A stretch of 64,000 nt of DNA. It comes from Lunularia cruciata (taxonomy: Eukaryota; Streptophyta; Marchantiopsida; Lunulariales; Lunulariaceae). The stretch is taken from NCBI GenBank assembly GCA_948567375.1, contig OX419760.1, positions 7,502,001 to 7,566,000 on the forward strand. The letters are read 5' to 3'. Shown here in pieces: positions 12,070-22,526 of the stretch (the stretch's first letter is position 1; every line of letters begins with the position of its first letter). The position numbers and the translations under genes are program-made. The notes beneath the pieces are model-generated. The model searched no databases. It saw only the letters and a program-made list of their open reading frames with translations, and was not told the origin of the DNA.

Positions 12070-12758
12070 TGTTACACCTATTTGTGCATGTGTGTGGTAT
12101 TGTGATATTTAGCTTGGTATTACAAGTACTTGAGACATATTATTTATATAGAGATAAAGGATGGTTCTACATTATTCATGATTAGCTAAACTTAGTCATA
12201 GCTAAGATAGATGAGACCTTACTTTAGAGGAAGTGAAAAAGATGAACACCACTATTTTGGATTCTAGTGTGTTTACTTGGTATTATTCCTAAGTGTTTGG
12301 CTTTGAGGAAAGAATTGAGAACTCTTGGGCACGCAAGCTTTTTTGTTTTGGATTCTTTATAGTCCAAGGATATCCCATGTGAAGGAATCCTTGACTTAGT
12401 GGTTGGGTCAAGATAAGATCACATGCTGTTGGAATATGCCCATGTGAATGGATATTCCTTTCTACTTTTTGACTTTACTTGACTTTTAGTCTAGTAACTT
12501 GAGTTACTATGGTAATTAGTAACTTTGGTGAGTAACTATTTCACAAGTATATAAACAAAGGATGAGGAGGTACTCATCATCCTTTCATTTGCAACTATCT
12601 CTCTCATTTGAGTTCTCTAGTGAGCAATGTCTTGAGTCTTGGAGTGTTAGCCTTGGAGGAGTATGATGGAGTTGGGGTTCCTTGCCTTCTTAGTCCATGG
12701 TGTGCTACCATAATAGCCATCAGAGGTTCATCCTGAGTGAGAGACAGGCCGGCTCACA
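12070..12758 (+). repeat. Element B 5' LTR
   Basis: 689 bp, TGTTACACC to GGCTCACA. A TATA-like box lies at 12,548-12,555 (TATATAAA). It is very similar over its whole length to the 3' LTR. Confidence 0.93.
12548..12555 (+). promoter_or_regulatory. TATA box of element B LTR
   Basis: TATATAAA, also present at 19,855-19,862 in the 3' LTR. Confidence 0.55.
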
Positions 12759-12762
12759 TTTT

Positions 12763-12780
12763 TGGTTCTATTGTCGGGAC
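12763..12780 (+). promoter_or_regulatory. Element B primer-binding site, decayed
   Basis: TGGTTCTATTGTCGGGAC lies 4 bp after the LTR. It matches the pattern of the tRNA-Asp primer site known from Tat/Athila elements (TGGCGCCGTTGCCGGGGA), and most differences are C-to-T or G-to-A changes at CG positions. Confidence 0.5.
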
Positions 12781-13641
12781 CTCCCTAGAAGGCAAGATAA
12801 TGTTTTGCGTACAATTCTATATTAGACAAAAGGAGGTTATGAAAGCTCACTTGGAGAGAACTTTAAGAGAGGAGAGTGCTGAACTTATGTTAGAGAATTT
12901 GGACCCATTTGTAAACCTGTAGTTTATTATGATGTCTTTGAGGTGATTTTGTACATCTTGTACACTTGAGAGGATTTGGAGAGATTGTGTGAGGTGGATT
13001 GCAGATTTTGGGGATTGAGGTGATTTTGGGTAAAATCTCAAGTTTAGGATCTGAACTTGAAATTTCTACACACGATATCTTGGGTTATCCTTCAGTTATC
13101 ACACTTGAAATTATTATGAGATCTACTATGCACAATGGGCTAGAATTTTTGAAAGTTGATAGGGTAAACTGCTCCCGCAATTGCATGCTCTCTGGAAAAT
13201 TGTACAGAGTCTACCATTTCTTCAATTTTCAATGTATTGTAATGAAACTTTCGAGAACATTCAATGCATTATATCCTATCTGTTGACACACAAATTAGAT
13301 AGAGCTCATTCTTGAACAAAGAGTTATAAGTTTTTAAAGTGAAGGGGGTGGTTTTCAGACCAAATCTGAAATATATGTGTTGAATAGAAAAGTGCCTAGG
13401 CCAAATGGCTCAATGAAAAGATCTGAAATTTTGCAAGGAAAGATTCCCTAGAGTTTTAATTAAGTGTGAAAAATTTCAGAGGATTGTGACATACAAGTTG
13501 TAAGTTTTGACTAACATTGTGAGGAAGTGTCAATTCTGCAGAGTTTAGATTTCATGCATGAGGAGTTTGAGAACAAAAAAAAGCATATTTGAATGTTTAG
13601 ACTCATCTTGGGAACATGGAGAGTCCCACCAAGAGTAGAAA

Positions 13642-14259
13642 TTGAGTCTATGCAAGGTTCCCCAAGTGTTTGAGGTGATTATAGGGGTGGATTTGAGGAG
13701 AAGAGAGTTTAGAATGGAATTTGAAGAGACTGTTGAGAGGATCCAAAAACCTACACCACTTGGAGGAAAGAGTGAGTCTAAATGCTTTTTATGTGGAGAG
13801 AAGGGACATAAGGCAAGTTCATGTCCATTGACTTTTAAGAGCAAGAGATTGAGAGAAAGGAGATGATTACTTGACTTGGGTCTGCATGTTTGACCTTCTT
13901 CACCAAGATTAGGAGGGAGAAGATCTAAGACCAAGGAGTTGTGTGAGGTTTGTGGAGTGGAAGGACTTCCAAAAGGACATGAGTGTAGTAGAGTAAAAGC
14001 ACTTTTGGAGACTTTGGTGAAGGATCTTGGAGAGAGTCTTAGTACAGCTACAGAAACACTACCACTTTCATCAACTAGTTTTCAAGATTTAGTGATAGAG
14101 ATAATCTTTCAACTTATGGATAAACTATCCATGAGAGTTAGATTAATATGCACTCTAGGATTTGATGATGCTATAGAAATCTTGGAGCAATCTGAACATT
14201 TTGTGTTCCCTAGAGTGGATTATTCTCAGATGGTGTTAGTCATGTATATACTCTATTAG
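13642..14259 (+). pseudogene. Element B extra 5' ORF with zinc knuckle
   Basis: Upstream of gag are two plus-strand open pieces, 13,642-13,866 and 13,939-14,259, separated by stops. The first contains an intact CX2CX4HX4C knuckle, CFLCGEKGHKASSC, at 13,783-13,824, followed by a basic tail. The second begins with CEVCGVEGLPKGHEC, a CX2C plus HxC arrangement, then a leucine-rich region. The true gag with its own knuckle starts about 60 bp further on, so this is a second, separate coding region between the LTR and gag. Function unknown; it might be a captured or duplicated gag piece. Confidence 0.55.
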
Positions 14260-14318
14260 TTACAAAGTGAGAGAAAAAAAGTGAAAAAAAATGAGAGAAA
14301 AGAAAGATAGTGAGGGTT

Positions 14319-14755
14319 AAGATGGGGAAACTTCCGGTTTTCTTTGGCAAGGATGGAGAAGATGTGGAGGCCTTTGTGAGAGACTTCAAGAGAGCTTGCA
14401 TAGGAAAAAATGAGAGGAGGAAGAATGAGTGGGCCTCATTATTACCAAATTTTCTTTGAAGATGCAATACTTACATGGTATGAGTCAGAATACTAAAAGA
14501 GAGAGAAGAGAGATGGGGAGGAAGAGTCTTGGAAGAGGGCCTAGGAGTTATGGAAACTTCCATATAGAGGAGGCCAACCAGCCAAAAATTTCAATGAGAG
14601 TAATTGTTTTGGTTGTGGAGGAAGAGGCCATATCCAAAGGAATTGCCCAAATTCCACTTACTATGGAGGAAGGGGTTATGAGGGAGCCAAGAGAGGGAAA
14701 GAGGGAGGAATTGAAACCCAAGTGTCTCCTAATCCAAACAAAGGTAATGAGATAG
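14319..14755 (+). pseudogene. Element B gag
   Basis: Starts MGKLPVFFGKDGEDVEAF at about 14,322 and continues in shifting frames, with FFEDAILTWYES recognisable as a Gag block at about 14,455. A perfect zinc knuckle CFGCGGRGHIQRNC lies at 14,605-14,646. The frame then runs into the protease region. At least two frame changes separate these blocks. Confidence 0.7.
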
Positions 14756-15516
14756 CATCTATAGATGTGGTTGAGAGAAAGTATGAGAAGGGAGAGTGCT
14801 CAAACTCCAAGGGTCTTACTTTTGAGCTTTTGGCACAAGAGAAGAAGCGAGCTCATTTTGTAGAGGATCTTCACTCTTCTCAAGGATTTACTCCAAGCAA
14901 TGATACTCCTATATCTACTAGGAGTACTTGCACCTCAACACCATCAACAACAAAGACTCTAAAGAAGAAGTTGGAGATGAAGGACTTCTTGATTTCAAAG
15001 CAACAATGGAACTACAATGTGTTGGAGGATGTTGGTAGTTACAAGGCTAATATCACAGTGGGTCAATTGATTGCTTTGAATCCTACTTTGAGAAAGGAGC
15101 TTAGAGGTGGTTTGAGCTCTACACGGAGCAAGAGGAAGAAGAAGGCAAAAGCTCCAATATCAATGGGGGTGGTGGATGCCAAGCCAGCACCATGGGAAGC
15201 TTGTGAATATGCCTCCAAGATTGATGTGAGAGTGAATGGTCACAACATCAAGGATGCATTGGTTGATGGAAGATCAGCAGTGAATGCCATGTCAGAAAGG
15301 TTGATGAAGAATTTGGGTATGATACCCTCAAGAACTTCAACATTTGTGGTGAGCATGGCAAACAAACAACAAGTTCAACCAGTAGGTGTGATGGATAAGG
15401 TGGTAGTTTCAATTATGGGAGTTCAAAATCTCATGACTTTCCAAGTCTTGAAGGATTCAAGCTATGACTTACTTCTTGGGAGGCCATGGTTGAGAGCAAC
15501 ATGCACAACTGATTGA
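14756..15516 (+). pseudogene. Element B gag-protease linker and aspartic protease
   Basis: The longest open piece in the left region, 264 codons from 14,722 to 15,516. The protease active site at about 15,265-15,280 reads VDGRSAVN, where plant elements usually have DGG or DSG; the second glycine is arginine. The block SYDLLLGRPWLRA near the C-terminal end is a typical protease signature. The frame ends at a TGA right after. Confidence 0.8.
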
Positions 15517-15728
15517 TGGCACAAAGGGTACTTGAAGATTGGGCCATCAAACCATAGAGTCCCAATTCTTGTGACTAATACCACCAACACTTCACATTTA
15601 GATACACCATCTTTTGTTTATTGGGAATTAGATTCTGAAGAAGGAGCTTTAGGTGTGAACACAAGCATGGAGTAGGAGACTTCCACGGAGGAGAATGAAT
15701 CTGAATTAGATTCAGATGTGTATCCCTT

Positions 15729-16675
15729 GTGTGCTATGGATTTTCACCTAAGCTAGAGCTTTTGAAGGACCCAGATAAATCACCATCGACACTTGAGGAG
15801 TTAGATAGAAGGTTAGCTACCTTCAAGTATGGTCCAAATGTTACCAAGGAGGAGAAGGTGAGATTTGAGGAGATTTTTTGCAAGTTCATCCATGTGTTTG
15901 CTTTTAGTTATAAGGATTTGAAGGAAGTTACCTTGGAGGAGCACAAGATAGAGGTGGAGTCACATGCAAGACCAATCTTCCAAAAGCAACATTGCATTAG
16001 CCCACCAATATCTTTGGTTGTGAAGGAGGAGATTGATAAGCTCAAGGAGGCTGGATTTATCTTTGAGGTGGAGAATTGAGAATGGGTGTCTCCAATTGTC
16101 ATTGTGAAGAAAAAGAATGGCAAGCTTTGAGTATGTGTGGATTACAAGAAGCTCAATGTTGTTACCAAGAATGACTACTACCCATTACCATTCATTGATG
16201 AGATCTTGGAGGAGGTTGCAGGTCATGAGAGGTATAGTTTTGGAGATGGTTATAGTGGATATAACCAAATCAAGATTGCACTAGAGCATCAACAACTCAC
16301 CACATTCACCACACCTTGGGGAACTTATGCTTTCAAGGTCATGCCTTTTGGGCTTTGCAATGCTCCAGCCACATTCCAATGGTTCATGAACAAGGTATTT
16401 GAACCTTTCATTAGGAAATTTGTGAGAGACTTCATTGATGACTTTTGTGTCTATGGGAGCAAGGAGGAGCACTTTGAGCACCTAACAAGGTCTTGCAATT
16501 CTTGGATGAGGCAAATGCATCACTCAACCCAGAGAAGTGCATTTTTGGATGTGAAGAAGGTCTACTTTTGGAGCACATCATCTCCAAGGATGGAATAGTA
16601 GTTGATCTTGAGAAGGTGAGGAAAATCTCAGACCTTCCATTCCCTTCAAGCTTGACAAAGTTATGCCAATTCTAA
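15729..16675 (+). pseudogene. Element B reverse transcriptase
   Basis: RT blocks in order from about 15,830: a region with EEHKIEVESHARPIFQKQ, then VDYKKLNVVTKNDYYPLPF, FGDGYSGYNQIKIA, the KVMPFGLCNAPATFQWFM block, and the catalytic RDFIDDFCVYG at about 16,424-16,455 with both aspartates kept. A stop at 16,078 and a frameshift near 16,490 break it; the thumb continues in the next frame (16,493-16,675). Confidence 0.85.
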
Positions 16676-16678
16676 GGC

Positions 16679-17069
16679 ATGGTTGGGTACTATAGGAGGT
16701 TCATCTTCTCATTTTCCAACAAGGATTATGCATTGACCATCTATATGAAGAAGGGTATAGATTACATGGTGATTTTAGAAGACAATGAGGCTCTCAAAGC
16801 TTTTGAGGAGCTCAAGCAATCCCTTGTTGTAGCTCCAATTCTTGCTAGACCTTATTGGAGTAAGCCTTTCATTCTCTACACAGATGCTTCTAATGTAGCT
16901 ATAGGATGCACTCTTAGTCAATTAGACCAAGATGGGCATGATCATCCAATAGTTTACGCTAGTAGGCAGATGGTTTCAACAGAGAAGAACTACTTTGTCA
17001 CAGAGAGAGAAGGGTTGGCAGTGATCTTTGGTCTCAAGAAGTTTAGACACTACTTTATTGGAAGGAAAG
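16679..17069 (+). pseudogene. Element B RNase H, left part
   Basis: Conserved connection and RNase H blocks: MVGYYRRFIFSFS, then FILYTDASNVAIG with the catalytic aspartate, then VYASRQMVSTEKNY and FRHYFIGRKV. The domain is cut at 17,069 by a solo LTR and resumes at 17,807 (or 17,812 after the target duplication). Confidence 0.88.
17065..17069 (+). repeat. Target duplication of C solo LTR 1
   Basis: GAAAG, repeated exactly at 17,807-17,811. Confidence 0.9.
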
Positions 17070-17806
17070 TGTAATACTCCGAGGATAAGAGAAGAGAGAA
17101 AACACAGATTGCACACTCAAACAATCCATGTCCCAAGGGAGCACCTGCTCTTTATTATATAGACAAAGAGGATCTCTGCCAAGGAAGCTCCACCATAGGA
17201 TTAGGAACACATATAGGTGACATGTCAGCAAGCTCCACCCTTGGATTACTTACTTGGATGGGTGACATGTCTAGTCTAGGTCCTATCTGGTTGGTAAAAC
17301 AAGCTTTGACCAAAGGGAATCTTTTAGGGAATCTTCCTATAGGAATCTCAGAATCACATGAGTAAGGTACCTTTGGAAAGCTCTCGACGAGACAAAGCAA
17401 GAGGGAGGGAAGGCCAGCCTTTCCTCTGTTGACACAAGTGTGCACATTTTTGAGGCCTAATTCATCCGTTTAGGCCTTCAAAATTGCCTTCAAAGATTTT
17501 AGGCATATTTTGGTTCCTACTCTATTAGTAGAAGTCCCCTTTTGGTGATACCTCTTTCTGATCTGTTTAGTCCATCATGTGTAACATCCTTCCATATGTT
17601 ACCAAAACAATTCTCACCTTTAAATCATATGTCTAGCTATTGGTTCTAAGGTTCTCAAGTCTATTTCAGTTTCTGCCCTATTAGTAGAAGTACTCTTTTG
17701 GTGATACTTCTATCTTATCTATTTTGACCATCATGTATAACATCATTCTAGATGTTACCAAACCAAATTTCACATCTAGATCATATGGCTAGCTCTTGGT
17801 ATTACA
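17070..17806 (+). mobile_element. Family C solo LTR 1, inside element B
   Basis: 737 bp starting TGTAATAC and ending GTATTACA, an exact 8-bp inverted pair, with exact GAAAG duplications outside. It has no coding capacity. Its first 250 bp match the reverse complement of 29,910-30,160, the second copy. The TG..CA ends, 5-bp duplication and a promoter-like TTTATTATATAG at about 17,151 fit a solo LTR left by recombination between the two LTRs of a former element. Confidence 0.85.
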
Positions 17807-18209
17807 GAAAGCCACCATTATCATGGATCACAAAGCTTTGAAGTACATCTTCAAAAAGCCTAATGTTGAAGGAAGACAAGCAAGGTGGATGATACTCTTG
17901 TCTGAGTATGACTACACCATTCAGGATAAGCCAGGAAAGAAACATGCAAATGCTAATTTGTTATCTAGAGCTTATGACCATGATTGGGATGAGCCAGGTG
18001 ATGATTCCTTCTTGGATGAGGAGCTCATGACAATCTTAGTCACTCAAGAGGTTCCAATGGAGTACAAGGAGATTGTGGATTTTGTGACAAGAAGTAACTA
18101 TCTAGAAGGGATGCATGCTAGGGAAAGGAAGGCCCTTGCAGCAAGATCTAGACCTTACACAATGGTGGAAGATATTCTTTTTCACCAAGGAGCAGATGGT
18201 CTACTTTGA
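17807..18209 (+). pseudogene. Element B RNase H end and integrase N-terminal linker
   Basis: Resumes the interrupted RNase H at the IIMDHKALKYIF block (DHKAL is the last catalytic block), then YTIQDKPGKKHANANLLSRA, the usual end of RNase H in Ty3/gypsy, with asparagine and leucine in place of the normal AD of ADALSR. The linker to the integrase follows and ends at a TGA after GADGLL. Confidence 0.85.
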
Positions 18210-18974
18210 AGAGTAGTGAATAAGGAAGAGTCTTCTACTCATAAAGGAGTTTCATGAAGGTTTAGTATGTGGAGGACACTTTGCATGAAAGGTGACCGCT
18301 TTCAAGATTCTAGATGCAAGTTACCATTGGAGAGGGATTTTCAAGGATTGTCTTGATTACTGTAAAACTTGTCATGTTTGTCAAGCTTTTGCTAGAAAGT
18401 CTACATCCACTCCACCACTTAGATCAATTCCATTGCTAGGACCTTTTGAGAAGTGGGGAATTGATTTTGTAGGTCCTCTCAATAGAACCTTGAGGAACAA
18501 TTGGTACATTGTGGTAGTTATTGATTACCTTACAAAGTGGGTTGAGGCTAGACCATTGAGGGACAAGAATGAAGATGAAGTTGGTAGATTTCTTTATATG
18601 AACACATTATCACTAGGTTTGGATGCCCTTTGGAGTTGGTTTTTGATAGAGGAGGAGATTTTACATGAAGCATTACTACATCCATGCTACGAAATTTCTC
18701 TATCACACATAGAGTAATTACATCCTATAAGCCAAATTCCAATGGCTTGGCAAAGAGAACCAATCATACCTTGTGCATGATGTTGGCCAAAGATGCAGAA
18801 ATGGATAAGGCTAAACATCATTGGGACAAGAAGAATCATGCAGTTTTGTGGGAGTATACAATAACCATGAAGACTTCCATTGGATATTCTCCATTTCAAT
18901 TGGTATATGTTATTAATCTACCCTACCTATTCACTTTGATCTTCTTACATTCCAAATCATTCATAAGAGATTGA
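18210..18974 (+). pseudogene. Element B integrase
   Basis: The zinc-binding HHCC region is visible at about 18,250-18,400 (the H and H segments around GGHFA and YHWRG, then CKTCHVCQ). The catalytic core begins at KWGIDFVGPL at about 18,452, with the first catalytic aspartate; TKWVEARPL follows. A frameshift at about 18,600-18,690 separates the rest, which includes SYKPNSNGLAKRTNHTL. Stops disable it. Confidence 0.85.
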
Positions 18975-19375
18975 AGAAAGCACAAGGAGGTGATGTAGAG
19001 AATTAAAGGAAGGAACAACTCATGGAGTTGGAAGAGGCAAGAGCAGTTGCTATGGTTCAAGTGGAGCACGTCTAAAGGAAAAAAAAGGAGAGCTATGACA
19101 AGAGGCAAGGCAAAAAGAAGGTGGAGCCTTTCAAAGAAGGTGATTAGGTAATGCTGTTTGATTCTATTTGATTCAAGATAGTGCAAAAGAAGTTTTTACC
19201 TAAGTACTTTGGACCTTTCATAGTAGAGAAGGTGTGGAGCAATTACACATATGATCTTAAGGAGTTGGGAGGATGACACTTTGATAGGATTAACCATGAT
19301 AAGTTGAAGATATATCATAGAAGGTAGAGAGACCTTCACTTTGAGGACAAATTGAAAACTTAGTCCGGGGGTAAA
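18975..19375 (+). pseudogene. Element B integrase C-terminal GPF module and 3' leader
   Basis: The broken frame continues to about 19,325 and includes KKFLPKYFGPFIVEKV, the GPY/F module of Ty3/gypsy integrases. A decayed polypurine-like stretch (TCCGGGGGTAAA, 19,364-19,375) lies directly before the 3' LTR. No chromodomain is visible here. Confidence 0.7.
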
Positions 19376-20064
19376 TGTAACACACATTTGTGCATGAGTG
19401 TGGTATTGTGATATTTAGCTTGGTATTACAAGTACTTGAGAGATATTATGTATATAGAGATAAAGGATAGTTCTACATTAGTCATGATTAGCTAAACTTA
19501 GTCATAGCTAAGATAGAGTGGACCCTACTTTAGAGGAAGTAGAAAAGATGAACACCACTATTTTGGATTCTAGTGTGTTGACTTGGTATTATTCCTAGGT
19601 GTTTGGCTTTGAGGAAAGAATTGAGAACTCTTGAGCCCGCAAGCTTTTTTGCTTTAGATTCTTTTATAGTCCAAGGATAGCCCATGTGAAGGAATCCTTG
19701 ACTTAGTGGTTGGGTCAAGATAAGATCACATGCTATTGGAATATGCCCATGTGAATGGATATTCCTTTCTACTTTTTGACTTTACTTGACTTTTAGTCTA
19801 GTAATTTGAGTTACTACGGTAATTACTAAATTTGGTGAGTAACTATTTCACAAGTATATAAACAAAGGATGAGGAGGTACTCATCATCCTTTCATTTGCA
19901 ACTATCTCACTCATTTGAGTTCTCTAGTGAGCAATGTCTTGAGTCTTGGAGTGTTAGCCTTGGAGGAGTATGATGGAGTTGGGGTTCCTTGCCTTCTTAG
20001 TCCATGGTGCGCTACCATAATAGCCATCAAAGGTTCATCCTGAGTGAGAGACAGGCCGGCTCAT
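19376..20064 (+). repeat. Element B 3' LTR
   Basis: Starts TGTAACACACATTTG; its end reads GGCTCAT where the 5' LTR has GGCTCACA, so the terminal CA is lost. Followed by the AGTAC target duplication at 20,065-20,069. Confidence 0.9.
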
Positions 20065-21247
20065 AGTACAAACCAAGTCAATTCCATGTCATCCTTGATA
20101 CTCTATCACGACAACCTGATTTGAAGTCTCTTCTTCTCATCACGGCAGCAATTATGACGGTGTCAATTGACTCCAAGGTCCAAAACAAGTTTTGGTTAGC
20201 TCTACAAGAAGATCCCTTCTTCCAAATGGTACATGGTCATCTTACAACATGCGACAAGGAGTACAACACCTTCTCCTTCAAGGAAGGCCTTCTATTCCAC
20301 GAGGACCACATCTATGTTCTAGCCAACGGTGATCTCCGACTTGTACACCTTCAAGAAGCCCATGATTTACCAATAGTTGGGCACATGGGTATGGACAAGA
20401 CCTGGGGTACCCTCCAACACCAATGGTGGTGGCCCAACATGACACAAGATGTTTGAGAGTTTGTCTGATCGTGTGAGAGTTGCCAACATAACAAGGCCAG
20501 CAACTAGAAGCCAAGTAGACTCCTTCAACCACTCCCCATTACATCCACTCAATGGGAACATGTGAGCTTGGATCTCATCACATCCTTGCCCCAAATAAAG
20601 CAAGGACACATAGCAATTATGGTGTTTGTGGATAAGCTTAGTAAGCAAATCCTCTTGGCACCAATCGTTGATATTGTGGATGCTCCAACCTTGGCACAAA
20701 TCTATTTCAAAAATGTTTTCAAGCATCATGGATGCCATGTGTACTCATCTCCGACTGTGATCCTTGATTCACTGGGAAGTTTTGGCAAGCACTCTTCCAA
20801 ATATTTGGCACCAAGTTTGCTTTTCCATGGCCTATCATCCTCAAATTGATGGACAAACCAAACATGCAAATCTTACCTTGGAGTGTGTGCCTTTGTCAAT
20901 GACCACCATACCAATTTGGATGAATATCTTGCAACTATAGAATTTTCCTACAATAATTCCAAACATGCAAGTATTGGATTTTCTCCCTGCTTTCTCAATT
21001 TTGGCCAAGATTTGCTTGTTCTAGATTCTCTTCTTACTCCTCCTCCATCTCAGCTTCCTCATACTTCAACCTTCTTGACCACCATATCCCAATCTCTCCA
21101 ACAAGCCAAATCTCACCTCCTTGTTGCTTGAAATAGCCAAAAACAATATATAGACCACAATCATTGTGATCTCACCTTTGAAGTCAATGATAAAGTCATG
21201 CTATCTTCTAGTAACCTACTCCTCCTATCCCTATCAATGATCATGAG
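20065..21247 (+). pseudogene. Element A RNase H end and integrase
   Basis: Element A resumes after B. LSRQPDLKSLL at about 20,102-20,134 is the end of RNase H. The integrase zinc-binding region lies at 20,360-20,500, with VGHMGMDKTW, QWWWPNM and CESCQHNK. The core follows (VSLDLITSLP at about 20,560, with the first aspartate, then the TIEFSYNNSKHASIGFSP block at about 20,935-20,990). Stops at 20,454 and 20,466 and several frame changes break it. Confidence 0.82.
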
Positions 21248-21433
21248 TACGAAGTTGATCATATCCTTGCAAGTTGCCACATTCAATAAGGACGCCAAAA
21301 ATATATGGAGTACAAGGTCCTTTGGAAAGAGTATCCCCTTCATGATGCCACATAGGAACCTCTTTCTCACCTCCAGATTGCACAGATGGCCATCCAAGAG
21401 TTTGAAGCTTCAATGGCAACAAGGATATCACCA
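21248..21433 (+). pseudogene. Element A chromodomain
   Basis: The frame starting YEVDHILA contains QKYMEYKVLWKEYPLHDAT followed by a TAG where a tryptophan is normally found, then EPLSHLQIAQMAIQEFE. This matches the chromodomain at the C-terminal end of chromovirus integrases, which binds modified histone H3 and steers integration. Two stops (TAA at 21,287 and the TAG) disable it. The stretch ends at the polypurine tract. Confidence 0.75.
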
Positions 21434-21439
21434 ACTAGT

Positions 21440-21451
21440 GGTGGGGGAATA
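21440..21451 (+). other. Element A polypurine tract
   Basis: GGTGGGGGAATA directly before the 3' LTR, the usual primer for plus-strand DNA synthesis in LTR elements. Confidence 0.75.
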
Positions 21452-21819
21452 TGTAACAATATGGAGTTTAGCGATAAAGTTAATAGGGCTAACAAAGTAG
21501 CAAATAAGACAAAATTAGCCTAGAATATTCGAAAAGTATCTAGGAAGCTTCTTGGGAAGCTTCTTGGCTAACTTAACTTACATCTCAAGTAAGTAGCTTC
21601 TAGAAGGAAGCTTTTAGAAATTTCCGACTAGCTTAGCTTGCATGCCAAGTAAACAACTTCTAAAAGGAAGTTTCTTGAAAAGCTTCTCAAGAGCCTTGTA
21701 TGATCCCTATAAATACAAGAGCCAAAGCTCATGCTAGGCATTTGGAGTTTTCACTCATTCAAGTGTCCCAATGTGAACTTCCATTCTCCTATTTCTCTCC
21801 TTGGTCTTGGTCTTTTACA
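21452..21819 (+). repeat. Element A 3' LTR
   Basis: 368 bp, TGTAACAATATGG to TCTTTTACA, followed by AGATT. One roughly 60-bp unit shorter than the 5' LTR. TATA box at 21,708-21,715. Confidence 0.9.
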
Positions 21820-21824
21820 AGATT

Positions 21825-22526
21825 AATGATTTTATTTTATTTTTATTTTATAATAAAAAATAATATATTTTTTTCTATCTCCATTTCACATATCAATGGT
21901 AAAATGAAGAATAATATTCTAAAAAATGAGGCATTTATATAAGTATTACAACTTAATTTATAGTTTTCAACTAGTAATCTAATTGCTAATTATAAGTCAA
22001 GTAAAAAATGTGAAATTTTATCTTTAATGGTTTGCCCTTATATTTTTTAGTTTTGTATGGTGTTGAACAATCATGTTTACTACTATGGGTTTTGTTTAGT
22101 ATTGGAAGTGTGCTTCTTTCCAACAATGGGTGAGTTTGGCACATGATTCTGTTTTTAATTATTTTGACTAATTTAAAATAGAGCAGATGCTTTTCAACAT
22201 TAAAATTTAAAAAAAAAATTATTAACTATTTACTCTTTCAATTTTTATTTTATATATGTAGATGATTAATAATAAATGTGACATTAATAAAAAATTCTAG
22301 GTTGAAGTTCAATCTTGATGTGAATATAGCTTGTATTTCCATTGGTGGAATCAAGTATTACATATATATGGTTAGTCTATTTTTTTGTCTTCCAACCAAA
22401 ACATAACCTTTGAAAAGATGAATGTGTTAGCAATTGAGATACTAAAGATAGACTATTGCCAATAATCTCAAGCACAATGGTTACTATAGGAGAAGTATTG
22501 GAGAGTTGAGGCAAATGTGATACTCT
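21825..22526. other. AT-rich spacer without recognised features
   Basis: About 700 bp rich in A and T runs. No ORF or repeat that I can support. Confidence 0.5.

Larger units (their letters stand above)
12070..20064 (+). mobile_element. Element B: Ty3/gypsy retrotransposon inserted in A
   Basis: About 8.0 kb with two 689-bp LTRs (12,070-12,758 and 19,376-20,064), flanked by AGTAT/AGTAC. Internal order is primer-binding site, an extra zinc-knuckle ORF, gag with its own knuckle, protease, RT, RNase H, integrase and a GPF module; I see no chromodomain. The tRNA-Asp-like primer site and the lack of a chromodomain suggest a Tat/Athila-like rather than a chromovirus lineage, which is inference. 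The element is split by a 737-bp solo LTR at 17,070-17,806. It carries many stops. Confidence 0.9.
8409..21819 (+). mobile_element. Element A: nested chromodomain Ty3/gypsy retrotransposon
   Basis: Both LTRs are present: 8,409-8,834 and 21,452-21,819. Flanking 5-bp target duplications are AGATC (8,404-8,408) and AGATT (21,820-21,824), equal but for one C/T change. Inside are a primer-binding-like site, gag, protease, RT, RNase H, integrase, a chromodomain and a polypurine tract, in the Ty3/gypsy order. After removing element B and one copy of its target duplication, about 5.4 kb of A remains, a normal chromovirus size. B entered A between the RNase H region and the integrase. All coding parts carry stops. 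The chromodomain after the integrase places A among plant chromoviruses. Confidence 0.9.
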
